64,000 bases of DNA from Trichomonas vaginalis G3. Taxonomy: Eukaryota; Parabasalia; Trichomonadida; Trichomonadidae. Shown here piece after piece: positions 20,363-31,566 of the stretch. How positions within the stretch are numbered: the first letter of the stretch is position 1; each line of letters opens with the position of its first letter. A program made the translations under genes and the position numbers. The stretch covers positions 18,411,645 through 18,475,644 of the forward strand of contig NC_067205.1 in assembly GCF_026262505.1 (NCBI RefSeq), in the 5' to 3' direction. The notes beneath the pieces were generated by a model. That model made no database searches and had not been told where the DNA came from. It saw only the letters and a list, made by a program, of their open reading frames with translations.

Positions 20363-20707
20363 ATGATTTCATATAAATTAGTAAACGAATCTGCTGGAAG
20401 TATCAATGTTACAAATGACTTATCAAAGAAAAAAGTCATTTTTGAATATCCTTGTGAAAACAATCATGAATGCACAGATTACGAAATACAAATCTTTCCA
20501 GGCTACTACAAGTTTGAACTCTATGGTGCTTCTGGTGGCCATTCTTCAAACTTAATCAGCAGTTATATCTACCCAAACGGAAATTGCATTTCCAATTCAG
20601 TTATTTCATCAGTTAATGGCAATACAGTGTGTAATCCAGTTGGCAGTCGAGGCGGTGCTGGTGGATTTGTATCGGGAAAAATAAGAATAAAAAATTTGAC
20701 AAAAATA
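20363..20707 (+). pseudogene. Glycine-rich (ALK-like) host gene, 5' part, split by Maverick B
   Basis: 115 codons from ATG 20363 (MISYKLVNESAG...) encode the N-terminal module with two Cys (YPCENNHEC) and YYKFELYGASGG, then GGAGGFVSGKIRIKN. The frame is interrupted by Maverick B after ATA at 20707. The remainder lies at 42682-43476 in the same frame, so the gene was intact until the insertion. A decayed relative is at 4660-5450. Confidence 0.85.
20703..20707. repeat. Target site duplication AAATA, left copy
   Basis: AAATA directly precedes the element start AGTTAGTAAAC. The same five bases directly follow the element end at 42677-42681. Confidence 0.88.
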
Positions 20708-20716
20708 AGTTAGTAA

Positions 20717-20765
20717 ACATATAATGGGTACGGAGGCACTGCGCGCCTCCTTACCCATTATATGT
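20717..20765. repeat. Terminal hairpin, left end of Maverick B
   Basis: A 14-bp outer stem (ACATATAATGGGTA with TACCCATTATATGT), one mismatch, a 6-bp stem (GGAGGC with GCCTCC) and loop ACTGCGC. It starts 9 bp from the element end and is repeated inverted at 42619-42667. Confidence 0.85.
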
Positions 20766-20931
20766 GAATTTGACACTTTACGAAACCGCTAACGTATATT
20801 TACAACACAAACGCAAAAACTAACTTAACCTTAAATATTTACAAAGCCGCAAACCACTTCACTAACGAACTCACTAATGTAAAAAATAAACGTTCTCACT
20901 ATCGTTCTCACTAACGACTTCACTAATGTTC

Positions 20932-21216
20932 TCATAAATTTTCCTCAATATCTTCATCATCAGTGTTAACCCTATTGTAGTCATACTTGAAGCCATAAAC
21001 TTTCTCTAACTTCTTAACGTACAATTTACATAACTTACATTCGTCATCGTATGGTTTAATGATATAACTATTTCTATCTTTATACACAGTCAATGAAAAG
21101 TCAACTGGTCTCGGATGTATTTGAAAGAACATGTTATGCTCAGGAAGGAAGAATAAATGTTTAAATGTATGTTTGTTATACTGTGGAATTCGAATGAGTT
21201 GCTTTTGTTCTGTCAT
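20932..21216 (-). CDS. 94-aa TIR-borne protein (left copy), unknown function
   Basis: The protein (MTEQKQLIRIPQYNKH...) is rich in aromatic and basic residues and ends in an acidic tail (NTDDEDIEENL). It differs from the right-hand copy at 42167 at two residues (His/Tyr, Cys/Gly). It has no recognised domain. The two copies point outward-to-inward in each TIR, so gene dosage is doubled. Maverick A has lost this gene and carries another in its place. Confidence 0.65.
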   Translation of the reverse strand: MTEQKQLIRIPQYNKHTFKHLFFLPEHNMFFQIHPRPVDFSLTVYKDRNSYIIKPYDDECKLCKLYVKKLEKVYGFKYDYNRVNTDDEDIEENL

Positions 21217-21317
21217 TTACATCCAAATAAAAAATTTTCAGTAAAATAAAAAATAAACTTAAAAATTAATGATATCACCACCCTCACACGTATGAAAACA
21301 TAGCACAAAAATAAATT

Positions 21318-21355
21318 TAGGTGAAGTGGTGAGATCTCACCTCTTTTTTCACCCT
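21318..21355. repeat. GAGATCTC palindrome block, left TIR
   Basis: TTTAGGTGAAGTGGTGAGATCTCACCTCTTTTTTCACCC. It is one of five such blocks in Maverick B. Confidence 0.7.
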
Positions 21356-21362
21356 GTTGAAT

Positions 21363-21889
21363 TCATTGCTTTATAACTCTCTTCCTTGGTTTCTTTTTAG
21401 TTGCTTTCTTCACGTCTGTCTCCAACTTGACTCTCTTTCTTCTTCGTCCGTAATGATACCAGTTACTTCCACCAGTCAATGGGTCAAATGGTCTTTCGTA
21501 AGGGTTTCCATACATTCCATAGGGACCATACGGAAGAACTACTAGTGGAGAAGAAACATTTTCTTTAGTTCCATCGAATCTATTTAAATGCATTGTTTCA
21601 CCTTTCATCTGGTCATTAAAGTCTTTTGCGTGTTTTGCAAACTCATCGTCCTTTCCTAAAGCATTTTCTGACTCAGTCGCAACCAAATTGGATGCTTTAT
21701 TTATGAGCCCTATTTTATTTAATCTTAACTTCTTTGCAACCCAGCCTCCAATCTTCCCTTTATTTGCATCTAATGTTTCGAAACCCTTCCTCCACTCATT
21801 TTATTTACTGCGTCATAAGCTCCAAGTGCTTTTGCTCCAAATGCTAATGCTTTTGTTCCCATTGCGCCTAAAGCTGCCCAAGCTACCAT
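21363..21889 (-). pseudogene. Small-residue-rich amphipathic protein (putative pVI-like), frameshifted
   Basis: From ATG 21889 the first 38 codons encode a Gly/Ala-rich amphipathic segment (MVAWAALGAMGTKALAFGAK). After a frameshift near 21800 the frame continues through LDANKGKIGGWVAKKL to the basic tail (RRRKRVKLE, KKATKKKPRKR) ending at 21363. An amphipathic, membrane-active small-residue N-terminus plus basic tail resembles internal capsid proteins of adenovirus pVI type; this is inference. It starts right at the stop of the 74-aa gene. Confidence 0.5.
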
Positions 21890-22114
21890 TTACACCATAT
21901 TAAAATCATCTCTCTTCAATATTATCTCATAAAAGTTCTCGTTACTGGAGAAAGTCAATGAAACATAAACGTTCTCACGGGCTTCGCCCTCACCGATTTG
22001 CGGTCTATCTAACTTATTTCTTATATCATCTATACGCTTCAAAATGTCTGAACAATTGCTAACATCTTCTACAACAGTTATTTCATCATGAATGACCTTC
22101 AAGAACAAGCTCAT
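21890..22114 (-). CDS. 74-aa protein with in-frame hairpin block, unknown function
   Basis: The protein (MSLFLKVIHDEITVVEDV...) is intact. Codons 37-45 (RPQIGEGEAR) are encoded by the GC-rich double-hairpin block at 21979-22004 and look like an insertion in an otherwise AT-rich gene. The upstream gene stops directly before its ATG and the next gene starts directly after its stop (TAAATG), suggesting a tightly packed set of structural genes. Confidence 0.55.
   Translation of the reverse strand: MSLFLKVIHDEITVVEDVSNCSDILKRIDDIRNKLDRPQIGEGEARENVYVSLTFSSNENFYEIILKRDDFNMV
21979..22004. repeat. GC-rich double-hairpin block, inside the 74-aa gene
   Basis: GGGC-TTC-GCCC (21979-21989) is followed by TC and ACCG-ATTTG-CGGT (21992-22004). 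On the complementary strand the order is hairpin, linker, GGGC-GAA-GCCC, as at 34338 and 37993. It keeps the reading frame. Confidence 0.65.
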
Positions 22115-22997
22115 TTAATATGCTATTAAAATCATCTCAATAATGAGTCCATCCTTTCCGTCTTTGGGTAGCACAACATCTTTCATTGAAGAAGGTTCGA
22201 CAAGTCTTATGTTAAACTTACTGACAAAGTTTGTTATACTATAATGCTTCGGCGGCGAATACATGTAGTTTGAAAGACATAATATAGATTCTTCAGCAAA
22301 TTCACTTATACTGGATTTTATAACAATGTTCTCACGAGACCAAATACCACCAATTGACAATCTTGTAAGCAATCCTGCTGAACCTTCTACTGTAAAACGT
22401 CGATGGTAACATTCCACGAAGGTCATCTATTGACATCGTTGAGTCACTGTATTTAAATATTTTCTTAAAGCAATCGTCATTATCTAACCATGCAATAGCT
22501 TTGAAGTTTTCATTCGAATATACATCTGCTTCATTAAATGTAAAACCTGACTTCTTTGCAGAGACGACTTTAAAATCTATTGAGTTTGTTTCAAAATTAT
22601 ATGCTATGGTAACTTCTGAAGGTAATGGATGTCCTTCCGCAGTCAGTTGTTCTCTCACTACCGTTTGAAGCTTTGTATTAAAAACTTTCATGTCATCTCC
22701 TGTATCTAAGTTCACATACACAGCAACAGGAAAACTATCTTGCTTCTTTGTTTCATCATTATACTCAAAACATTAAAGTTCTTCAATAATATTGTTCTTC
22801 CTGCTGGAATACTTCGAACCTGTCTGATTTCAATAGCTTTCTCACCTCCTACATACTCTACCCAGTGTCTTGGATATTCATAAGTATACTGACTTTCTTG
22901 AATTTTTGGTTGGTTTCATCATAACATGTTCATAGTATATCTTTATACTCTTATCAGTTAGACTCGGTGCTATGTTCTGAATATTTCTGACTTGCAT
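22115..22997 (-). pseudogene. Penton-like putative minor capsid protein, paralogue 1, several frameshifts
   Basis: From ATG 22997 (MQVRNIQNIAPS) coding similarity continues to 22115 through at least three frames, with open parts 22721-22332 and 22426-22115. It contains YEYPRHWVEYVGGEKAIEIR, which parallels FKFPTDWIV...EKYIGI in the gene at 38884 and FDYPLRWL...KAIGFR in 48910. The C-terminal part has the same strand pattern as those genes. Length and position suit the single-jelly-roll penton protein of polintons. Function is inferred from synteny and pattern only. Confidence 0.5.
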
Positions 22998-23013
22998 TTT
23001 TAATGGAGATAAA

Positions 23014-23899
23014 ATGAAGCATTTAATACATGACGTAGATGAAGACATGAATGAAACAATGAAAAGCTTAACTTTCTCTCATTCTTCCTTTCAGTAAGGA
23101 CTATGAGTTCTGTTCAAATGGTGTTTATTTCTATTGTGGAAAGATGGGTTCAGGTAAGACATTTAACCTCATTCGTCATATACTCATAACAGAACGTTTA
23201 GGAAATGACTCATATTATGACCAAATCATTATATCAGCAACTTCAGACTCTATGGACTCAACAGCGAAAACATTTATGTCAAAAGTTCAAGCCTCTGTCG
23301 TTAAAGTTCCAGACAGTGAACTCATTGAATTTCTTCAACGTTACATTCGACGTAAGAGGAAATATTATGCCATCGTTGAATTTATACAGTCAGGAATGCA
23401 AAAGACTTCTGAGGAGATGGAAAGAATTATTGACAAACACCACTTACGTCAGTACTCAGGAGTTTACGATATGAAACGACTTACAAATTACATTCTGTCA
23501 AAACTTTCAAAATACCCCTTCAAAAAATATCCTTCAAACACTTTATTAGTTTGTGACGACTTCGCCGGAAAAGGTTTAGTTTCAAAGCCTGACTCACCAT
23601 TAGCTAACATCATAACTAAAGTCAGACATTACCATTTAACTGTAGCAATACTTATGCAAACATGGAGGTTTTTAGCTTTAAACATAAAACGTCTCATAAC
23701 TGACTTCGTTATCTTTCAAGGTTTCTCACGCTATGACATTGAACTCATTTGGAAACAGTCAGGTATAACATTACCTTTTGAAGAAATTTGGGAAGCATAT
23801 AAGTCTCTCATCTCTCCTCGTTCATACCTTGAGATTCATATCATGACTAATACCATTAAAGTCAAAAATATTCCATGGGAACGACCAACATTGTTTTAA
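23014..23899 (+). pseudogene. Packaging ATPase (FtsK/HerA type), frameshifted near the start
   Basis: Walker A GKMGSGKT lies at about 23137-23160, Walker B LLVCDDFAG at about 23545, and a sensor-like Gln in AILMQTW at about 23650. These are the hallmarks of the A32/FtsK-HerA packaging ATPases of polintons, which pump DNA into capsids. ATG 23014 opens a short frame (MKHLIHDVDEDM), and the frame with Walker A is open from about 23078, so one frameshift near 23080 separates them. It is divergent from the penton-like gene with 16 bp between the start codons, and convergent with the 134-aa gene. Confidence 0.85.
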
Positions 23900-24299
23900 A
23901 GTTTAACCTTCAATTGACTGATGGTAAACAAATTCCATGCATCTCTGTCGCCATTTCTGTTAATATTTTTGCTGTCATTCATATCATCCACTTCCCCATC
24001 CGTTAGCTTTTGAGGATATGCGTTAGAATAGCTGTTCTTAAATGAAGGCTTTTCACCTTTGAGAGCATAAACTCTATAACTTTCTGCATACTTTAATGTT
24101 TGAACCTCCTGAGCCATCATTGACATAAATTTTTTATAGGCTTCCACCCTTTGTTCATGTTCCTGCTTCTTCCCTTAGCTCTTTTGTTCAGTAGTTCTAC
24201 ATCTTTATACACAGCACCTGTCTCAGTGAATTCAACAATATTTTCATTCGTTAGCTTTACATTCAAACCCTTGTCGAGTATATTTTCATTTCCATACAT
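23896..24299 (-). pseudogene. Small protein of about 134 aa, frameshifted, unknown function
   Basis: ATG 24299 (MYGNENILDKG) opens 60 codons; the second part, to 23896, is in another frame, with the shift near 24140. The sequence is polar with no recognised domain. The stop overlaps the stop of the ATPase gene by 4 bp. Confidence 0.45.
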
Positions 24300-24325
24300 A
24301 TAAAAAGGTTTTTATTCTATATGAA

Positions 24326-24940
24326 ATGAGAAGCAAATCCATCTTAGCTGGTGCCGTTAATGTTCCAATTGAAACCAACATCAAATGTTGGACTCACGAA
24401 CGACAAACAATATTGTCATAAGAACTATAGTTCAGAGTGTTTGAAAGAACCAGAACCAGAACTTAAGTCGGTGAATTTAAACACAGCTTCAAACGCTAAC
24501 GCTACATCAGATGTTAAGTTAGAGTATCCACCACTGACCAAATTCTTTCAAGAGAAGCCAACGACAACCCTTACACAAATTTCAAACAAATCCTTCAGAT
24601 AACGTAGACCATTACCTTCTTCAGTTATACCAAACAATTTTACTCAAAGACGATAAGAAGCTTTTGACAAATTTATAAGCAAGAACCAAAATAATTCTAA
24701 CAAAGGAGGACCTTGAAAATGTTTATCTCACGAATAACAGGAAACAATGTGTCATTGACTATCTCGACCCTGAAAATCGAATGCTGTGGTCAAACTCCAC
24801 TATTCATGAAAATAGGTAACATCCGCATCATTGAAACACCAGGAACTACAGGAGTTGAGTTTAAGTATAAATATTCGAACGAGTATACAAAACTTTCAAC
24901 AGAATATAAACTTTGTTTGAAATATGTTTTAGTAAATTAA
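24326..24940 (+). pseudogene. Protein of about 200 aa, multiple frameshifts, unknown function
   Basis: ATG 24326 follows the late-type leader TTTTTATTCTATATGAA. The coding signal passes through at least four frames (open parts 24351-24602 and 24713-24940, with further coding-like sequence between). The part near 24710-24830 has VIDYLDPENRMLWSN. Polintons usually carry a Ulp1-like cysteine protease and none was recognised elsewhere in B; this gene is a weak candidate, but no His-Asp-Cys triad could be assigned. Confidence 0.35.
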
Positions 24941-24960
24941 AGCAGTCAGTCAAAAAAATT

Positions 24961-25199
24961 TCAAGTTAGCAATTTGTAATATCTATCCAAAACTTCTTCA
25001 ACAGTATCGAACTCATCTTCATAATGCAAACCTAATCTTATTGACTTGGTGCAGTTTTCACTAACACATATTTTCTGTTCTCTTGACTGACATAACTAAC
25101 TCATTTGTTTCATCAAACAGCAACAACCAAAGTTCATGACCTAATACATAACATTCATACTTTATATTTTTAGCTCTGAGTTCTTGTAAGCTGTTGCAT
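24961..25199 (-). pseudogene. Small protein of about 80 aa, frameshifted, unknown function
   Basis: ATG 25199 follows directly on the stop of the upstream gene (TAAATG). Coding-like sequence (YECYVLGHELWLLLFDETNELV, then ENCTKSIRLGLHYEDEF) continues in two other frames to 24961. Confidence 0.4.
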
Positions 25200-25935
25200 T
25201 TAATATTTTCTTAAAAAGTCAACTTCAACAGTCATTCGCACTGGTGCCTTCAGTTCTACAGGCTCTCCTTGAAAGTCAACAAGTCTGAATTGCATGTCTT
25301 TCAAATTATGAGGACTAATGCGAACCCATTTACCTAAATGAGTTGCTATGACAGGAACGTTTGGATATGAACATTGAATTGACTGCATAACAGAAAGACT
25401 TATATTCTACTGAACCTTTACTATTAACTCCTGAAATGCCTGTGACATTAGCTATTTTAGACTCAATGTATAAACAATTACCATAACATACGTATGGAAC
25501 AGATTTCATCTCAATCGTTTTGTCAACACTTTTCAAAGGAAATGTCATATGGTATGCACCCAAAAGAAGTTGTACTCTATGACTCATTCGTGTTATCTTA
25601 AACTCCTTCGCATAACTGAACTTCCAAAACTCCTGCAATAAGTTTAACATTCATTAAGTTTTCTTCGTTATCCTTGTTTATTGTAGTATTTATGAGAGCA
25701 TTTAACACAGCTAATGTTTCCATCTTATATTCTACATTATTGTGAAATCTTATTTCGTGCTTCTTTCCATCTATTTCAATCTCCATGAAATCTGTTTCAT
25801 CTGTTATAACGAATGAAGCGATAGTATTGAAGTCAACCATTCTGAATGCAAGCGCCTCATTCTGTAGACCTAAGTTTGTTTGTAGCTTTACTGTCCCGTA
25901 TTCGTTTGGGTCTGTACTTTGCAAATAGAACACAT
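25200..25935 (-). pseudogene. Putative capsid-associated jelly-roll-like protein, frameshifted
   Basis: Three open parts (25933-25598, 25650-25330, 25388-25200) follow one another in different frames. ATG at 25935 is out of frame with the first. The last part has the pattern NLKDMQFRLVDFQGEPVELK..VRMTVEVDF, which resembles KLNLVDANFVPVKLLCPMYLSM at the same place in the Maverick C gene at 62485-63278. This alternating strand pattern suggests a beta-barrel structural protein conserved between the two subfamilies. No enzymatic motif was seen. Confidence 0.45.
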
Positions 25936-25952
25936 TTTATTCTCATTAAAAT

Positions 25953-28900
25953 ATGAGTATAGCTGCATATGCGTATGAAGCTGACAGAGCTAAACGTTTA
26001 TATTTTGGTCAATACTCTCTCACACTTACTGACAAATATATTGTTATCACTGATGGAAATAGAGAAATACATAACATGGAAGGACTATGAAAAGTTTGAC
26101 CCTATTTTAACTCCATGTACTATGCCGTTTATAAAGGACGGTGAAATTATTGAAAAAGATAATACAACCGTATATAGGTCTGTTTATGAAGCATTAGAAT
26201 ATATGTTGAATCATAACCCAAAAAGATTTGACCCAAGCACTACACCATGTGCAATGCCTTTTATTAAGGACGGTGAAATCGTAAGAGTTCCGGATTCAAC
26301 GGTTTACACAGCTGTTCAAAACAGTTTACAAAACATTTTAGCGAATATCTTTAATTCAGAAACTACAGAAATAAAATTACCGTATATAACAGATACTAAA
26401 GAAATTAAATCAAAAACGACAACATTATTTACGTCACTTAATGATTTAATGAATTATATCATTAATATTCCTGCACCAACTACAGCATTTGATCCAAACT
26501 CGACGGTTTGCAGTGTACCTTTCATAAATGACAGTTCATTAATTACTTTAAGGGATTCGACAGTTAATGAATCATTAAAGGCTTCATTAATGAAAATCAT
26601 TGATTTTAACTCATTCATGAATACATATAATTCATTCATTAATGTTTCATATGCTTCTAAAGAAGGTGAGCCAAAAACTATTGATAAAGCGGTGTATGAA
26701 ATAAAAAGCATCAACGACGAAATTGAATTCGTTAACTTTTGACGGTGATAGTTTCGTTAATGACATAACATCGGGGAAAACAATTTTAACGAAAGAATAC
26801 TTAAAATCTCATGTTAGTGAGTTCGTTGAAATTGAAAAAGAAGGTGGAATTAAGTTCGATCCACTGAATTTCATTTTCAGCTTAGCGAATGCGGGTGTTA
26901 GTTTCGCTGAATGGACAACTATACAAAGTGAAATAAATGCAATATGGACGTTTTTGGGGTCAAAAGCGGGAATGGTGAGCTTGTAAATGCTGCAAGAACA
27001 TTAGGTGAAACAGGAAATTTTGTAGATGGTTTTAAAAGACTTGTTTCAAATGTTTTAACAAACACAAAGAAATTATTTAGATATACCATACATAACGGTC
27101 AGATTTTCGAACAGAGATAGCAACAAACCCTCCGGTTATGGCTGCGTTGATGATGGTTAGAGATATAAAACCAGTAACGACGGGAACGAAGAACATGAAC
27201 AACAGGATACTGGTCGGGTTATTCGAGACATTAAAAACGTGTATCCTGAAGTTATTGATTTATTTAGAGGAGTTAATGATTCAATTTCAAAACATTCTAT
27301 AACCCTCGATGAAGAGAATAAATTAACAGATTATATATTCGTCATTATTGCAGAATTAATGAAGAGAATAAATGAAAAAGGAATTGGTGATATCATTAAT
27401 GTCAGCGATGTAATGATGAAAAGAAATTTTGACTCATTATTTACAAAACCAAAAACAGAATATAGTCTTTATGACGTAATTACCGAATTAATGAAAAAGA
27501 TTAATGATAATAAGAGTTCTGGCGGAAGAGTTGAATTAGAAGTGAATGCTGTTAATGAGAAATTAGCCGAAAAAGCAGACAAAAATGAGCTTTTAGCTCT
27601 GAGTGATAAAGTCAAGAACGACGTTCATTATATAACTTCAGACGAACAGATTATAACGGACTACCATGGATATTTAACACGAAGTGATGAAGCGAAGACA
27701 AAAAATGTTAATGAAAGAAGATATAAATACATTCGTGCTAAAGGTTATGACATAAGCTGTACTGTACAGTATGATGTAGCTAAAGCACCAGAAGCATTTG
27801 TTATACCGGTGAAATTTATGCCTCTACTTTCAATGTTAACGGTGTATTAGTTGAACCAAGATTTACTTGAGAGTTAAGTCAAAAATAACTTTTGAAGATG
27901 CTATTAAAAGTAAAGCTGACAAAGTTGAACTTGAAGCAATGAACAAAGTTTTGAAATCTCATAAACACAACATCTCCGATATAAATGAACTTCAAGCTAC
28001 ATTAAATAGTAAAGCCGACAAGAACCATACACATAAATCCTTCACTACTGTTAGAGCAGACGACATAATATTGAACTATACCCTTGGTTCAAGTGCACCT
28101 TTAGAGAATCCAAGTACAAGCGTAAAAGATACACTAAACTCCTTAAATAGTAAATGTATGAACATTGAAGGTCATGTCAGAAACTTTGAAACACATGAAC
28201 TACCAGCAATGTTAGATAAGAAAGCAGATAAAGAACATACACATAAATCCTTCACTACTGTTAGAGCAGACGACATAATATTGAACTATGATTTGGGTTC
28301 AAGTGCACCTTTAGAGAATCCGAGTACAAGCGTAAAAGATACTCTTAACAGTTTAGATAACAGTTGCAGGAATATCGAAGATCATGCCAGAAACTTTGAA
28401 ACACATGAACTACCAGCAATGTTAGATAAGAAAGCCGACAAGAACCATACACATGAAGAATTTCAAACAATCAGGATTAAAGAAATTAAGGCATGCATTG
28501 AAGAAGTAACAAAAACAGGAAGAAACGGTGCAACTGTACATGAACAAAGAATTTATCCTCCTACTTTTCCTAATGGTTTAATAACAAACAATATAAATAT
28601 TGTAGATGGCAAAAGATTTATAAATGTTAAACATGAACTTCTAACAATGAAGACTGAAATACTTCAAACATTATATCCTGTTGGTTCTATTTATACGTCA
28701 ATGAATTCAACAAATCCAGCAAGTGTTTTAGGTTTTGGTACGTGGAAGCAGATTGTAGATAAATTCTTATACTGTGCTAACTCTTCAAAGCAAACAGGAG
28801 GTTCAAAGAAAATTACTGAAGCAAACTTACCCGCGCACACTCATACAGGAACTACAAACACAACAGGTAATCATTCACATTCAATAACAAAAAGAGGTTA

Positions 28901-29099
28901 TACAAATCTTGCAGCAGGTTCGGATAGACAGGGAATGCATAGATATGATATTTCAAGTGACCCAGTAGATTCAAGCACAGGTATTTTCTGTGGAACCACA
29001 GGAAATCATTCACACACTTTCACAACAAATCCAACAGGCTCGGGTGCAGATTATATGCCACCATTTATGACTGTATTTGCATGGTATAGAGTTCAATGA
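25953..29099 (+). pseudogene. Giant fibre-like protein with phage tail-collar domain, several frameshifts
   Basis: The gene starts at ATG 25953 (MSIAAYAYEADRAKR) and runs about 1,050 codons through several frames (open parts 25969-26742, 26723-26986, 27239-27850, 27867-29099). The N-terminal third has four repeats of about 60 residues with FDPxxTPCxMPFIKDGEI. The middle has coiled-coil and KADKNHTHKSFTTVRADD repeats. The C-terminus (YPVGSIYTSMNSTNPASVLG, GTWKQI, LPAHTHTG, MPPFMTVFAWYRV) is a phage tail-collar or fibre-tip domain. A trimeric attachment fibre is the likely role. The protein at 48929 is its relative. Confidence 0.72.
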
Positions 29100-29139
29100 A
29101 CACGCTTGAGCCTAGAATAAATTCTTTAACTTTACATAA

Positions 29140-30223
29140 ATGAGCTTGAAAGAAGTATTCGAACAACATCCATGGAGGTCATTTAAGAAGTTCAATGAAG
29201 CTGCAAAGAGTTGGGGATTTACTAACAGAGCTGAAGTGAAAAGGTTCTTTGACAAAAATGTTGTACATCAAACAAAAATAAACCCTTACGACTACTTTTT
29301 ACCAATTTACTCCAACACTCCTGACGCATACCAATTTGACACTCTCATTCAAAGCAGAAAAGGAGGACATAAACCATTCCTCATCTTCATTAATGTTAAC
29401 ACTCGTAAAGCTTTTGCGTATATAATGAAAAATAAAGGAACTCGTGAAGTGTTAAGAGTTTTACAAAAGTTTGTAGCAGAACATAGCCCAAGTACTTTAA
29501 CATCAGACAAGACAGTGCATACCATCAGCAATGAAATCACAGATTTTCTCATTAAGCATAACATAACTCACTACACTACTGAAGACCATAACCATAACAT
29601 ACTCGGCATCATAAACCGCTTCATAAGAACGCTCAGAGATTTAAACCAAGAGCGAGACTTTACCGAAGAAACAATGAAACATTTTCTCGAAGTATATAAT
29701 TCCTCAACACATTCTACAACAGGACATACACCAAATTCAATGACACAACAACAAGAAGAAAAGTATATACAAAAGAAACGAAGCCAAACAAAATATCAGA
29801 AATTCAACACAATTTACCCTCATTCCTGGTACAAAAGTTCGTGTAGTTCTTGACGACAAACCGTTGACAAAGAAACGTTTAAGGTTAAGTCGAAACTATT
29901 ATATCGTAGACTCTACGCAAGGTAATGGATATCTTATAAAAGCTGCTGACGACTCTATTGCGTTTTACCCTCGTCACAAATTAGTTGAAAGTAGTAATGG
30001 CAAACTTGCTGAAACCATTGACGAAGCAAAGCGAGGAGTGGTTATTGAAATACTTGGCTACAACATAAACGATGACACTTATAAAGTAAGATATGAAGGA
30101 GGTGTTGAAGATGTTATACCATCTAAGAACTTGAGAGAGTCAAAGACAACACATCTGGGACCATTAGAGCGGGAGTACTGGAAAGACAAAAATAAGCCAG
30201 AAAGAATAAGAAAATTCTTCTAA
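29140..30223 (+). pseudogene. Retroviral-type integrase with chromodomain-like C-terminus, one frameshift
   Basis: The first part (29140-29853) holds the catalytic core: first Asp in AYQFDTL (about residue 67), second Asp in STLTSDKT (about residue 126), and after exactly 35 residues an Asn in LGIINRFIRTLRDLN, where Glu is expected. The second part, open in another frame from about 29811 to 30223, has an SH3-like segment (GTKVRVVLDDKPL) and a chromodomain-like segment (VIEILGYNINDD...VEDVIPSKNLRE). Integrases insert the element and make the 5-bp duplication. With a frameshift and no Glu, this copy is probably inactive. Confidence 0.85.
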
Positions 30224-30323
30224 ACTTTTTCATTAGATGTAAATCAGACATGAATGAGAACAGTCATGATATCATTAATGGTACCATTTATTTTTGTCAT
30301 AAATTTACACCAAAAATATATTT

Positions 30324-30373
30324 TAGGTGAAGAGGTGAGATCTCACCCGTTTTTTCACCTCTTTTTTCACCCT
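30324..30373. repeat. GAGATCTC palindrome block 1 (KilA-N region)
   Basis: TTAGGTGAAGAGGTGAGATCTCACC is followed by CGTTTTTTCACCTCTTTTTTCACCC. It lies between the integrase gene and the 314-aa gene and is related to blocks at 31399, 33081, 21318 and 42029. Confidence 0.7.
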
Positions 30374-30404
30374 CATGAATTTTCATGAATTTCCTTAAGA
30401 TAGA

Positions 30405-30457
30405 AAAAATAAAGTTAGTTTTATTTTTATTTATTTTTTTATTTTGTATGTAAAGAT
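30405..30457 (+). promoter_or_regulatory. Shared leader of the 314-aa and KilA-N genes
   Basis: AAATAAAGTTAGTTTTATTT..., ending TTTTGTATGTAAAGA, is almost identical for about 50 bp to the leader at 31512-31565, and its last part to 32240-32265. ATG follows within 1-8 bases. It probably is a common promoter that co-regulates three neighbouring genes. Confidence 0.6.
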
Positions 30458-31402
30458 ATGATTTCAACAATCGGCACAACAGCAATTCAAGCCACAACTA
30501 CAGCACCAAACTCGCTAGTCATGAATCCTACGTCAATGTTAGTAGAGATGAAAAACTTCATTCCTTCTTCATATACTTTCGAAACAAAAATCCAGAAGAT
30601 AAAGCAAGAACTGTTAACAAGTAATTTAGACTGTACCGCACAGGATGAAGAAAATGAAGAATATCTTTATGACATGCAGGACCTCATCGACCATTTACCT
30701 AAACTACCTGAAATTCAGCAACAAAAACTAACCATTCCCGAATTTGACGAAATTGAAGTCAAAGCAACTGACTCAGTAGAAATAAAGAAGTTCATACGAA
30801 AGGTAAACTATGAGTTTCTAGGATATCATTGCAACCATAAAGTTATGGACAAAGATTGCGACATGGTTTATAAAAATATTTCTGACCTTTACAAATCCGA
30901 AGAATTTAAGACATACGACAACTTTGTTTCATTAATTGCAGAATGTGTATGGCAGATAAGAGATAAAGATAGAAGAGGTAAGGTATGGAATGAACAGATA
31001 AAACCAGCAGCTTTTGAGTTAAAGAAAACCATTGACGCCTTAGTTGTTCTAGCTGGTTTTATTTCAATGTATAACGCAAAAATGATGCCGCAATGTTCAA
31101 AATGTAAAGCAGCAATAAGAAAATATAACTACTCAGTCAAAGAGATAGAAAGAATGCGAAACGACTATGCAGACTTAAAGAAAGAAGCAGAAAAGCCAGC
31201 AGAAGATAAAATGGATATGTTGACATTTCTTAATAAAAACTATTCAACAGCAGAAGATTTCCTTCTGTCTGACGTCAAGAAGAAGTATAAAGAAACTTTC
31301 GGTATCGTTAAAACATTCGATGTACTAAAAGAAGAAATAGAAGCTACGAAATTGTTTAGGATTTCAAATATACATCGTACAATTCATGTAAAACGCTTGT
31401 GA
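30458..31402 (+). CDS. 314-aa protein of unknown function
   Basis: The gene is intact, unlike most of its neighbours. It has an N-terminal Thr-rich segment, a helical middle, a CSKCKAAIRKYNY element with a Cys pair at about residue 213, and a C-terminal coiled coil (KEIERMRNDYADLKKEAEK). No family was recognised. It shares its leader with the two KilA-N genes downstream, so it may belong to the same regulatory module. Confidence 0.6.
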   Translation: MISTIGTTAIQATTTAPNSLVMNPTSMLVEMKNFIPSSYTFETKIQKIKQELLTSNLDCTAQDEENEEYLYDMQDLIDHLPKLPEIQQQKLTIPEFDEIEVKATDSVEIKKFIRKVNYEFLGYHCNHKVMDKDCDMVYKNISDLYKSEEFKTYDNFVSLIAECVWQIRDKDRRGKVWNEQIKPAAFELKKTIDALVVLAGFISMYNAKMMPQCSKCKAAIRKYNYSVKEIERMRNDYADLKKEAEKPAEDKMDMLTFLNKNYSTAEDFLLSDVKKKYKETFGIVKTFDVLKEEIEATKLFRISNIHRTIHVKRL

Positions 31403-31459
31403 AAAAACAGGTGAGAAAACAGGTGAAAAAATGGGTGAGATCTCACCTCTTCACCTAAA
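31399..31459. repeat. GAGATCTC palindrome block 2 (KilA-N region)
   Basis: Three direct GTGAAAAAA/CAGGTGA units are followed by GGGTGAGATCTCACC and TCTTCACCTAAA. It overlaps the stop codon region of the 314-aa gene. Confidence 0.7.
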
Positions 31460-31566
31460 CATTATTTTTGCTGAAAAATGACCAAATTTCATGAATTTTC
31501 ATAAAAGATAAAAATAAAGTTAGTTTTATTTTTATTTATTTTTTTATCTTGTATGTAAAGACAGTA

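Larger units (their letters stand above)
20708..21387 (+). repeat. Left terminal inverted repeat of Maverick B
   Basis: It is the inverse of 41996-42676 with about four differences (one indel near 20803, three substitutions noted). It contains the terminal hairpin, the subterminal 12-bp repeats, a copy of the 94-aa gene, the GAGATCTC palindrome and the last codons of the next gene. Confidence 0.93.

Noticed and set aside
29811-29864. Programmed ribosomal frameshift in the integrase
   Set aside because: Many unrelated genes in B and C have breaks at unrelated sequences, with no shared slippery heptamer. Decay or assembly indels explain this better.
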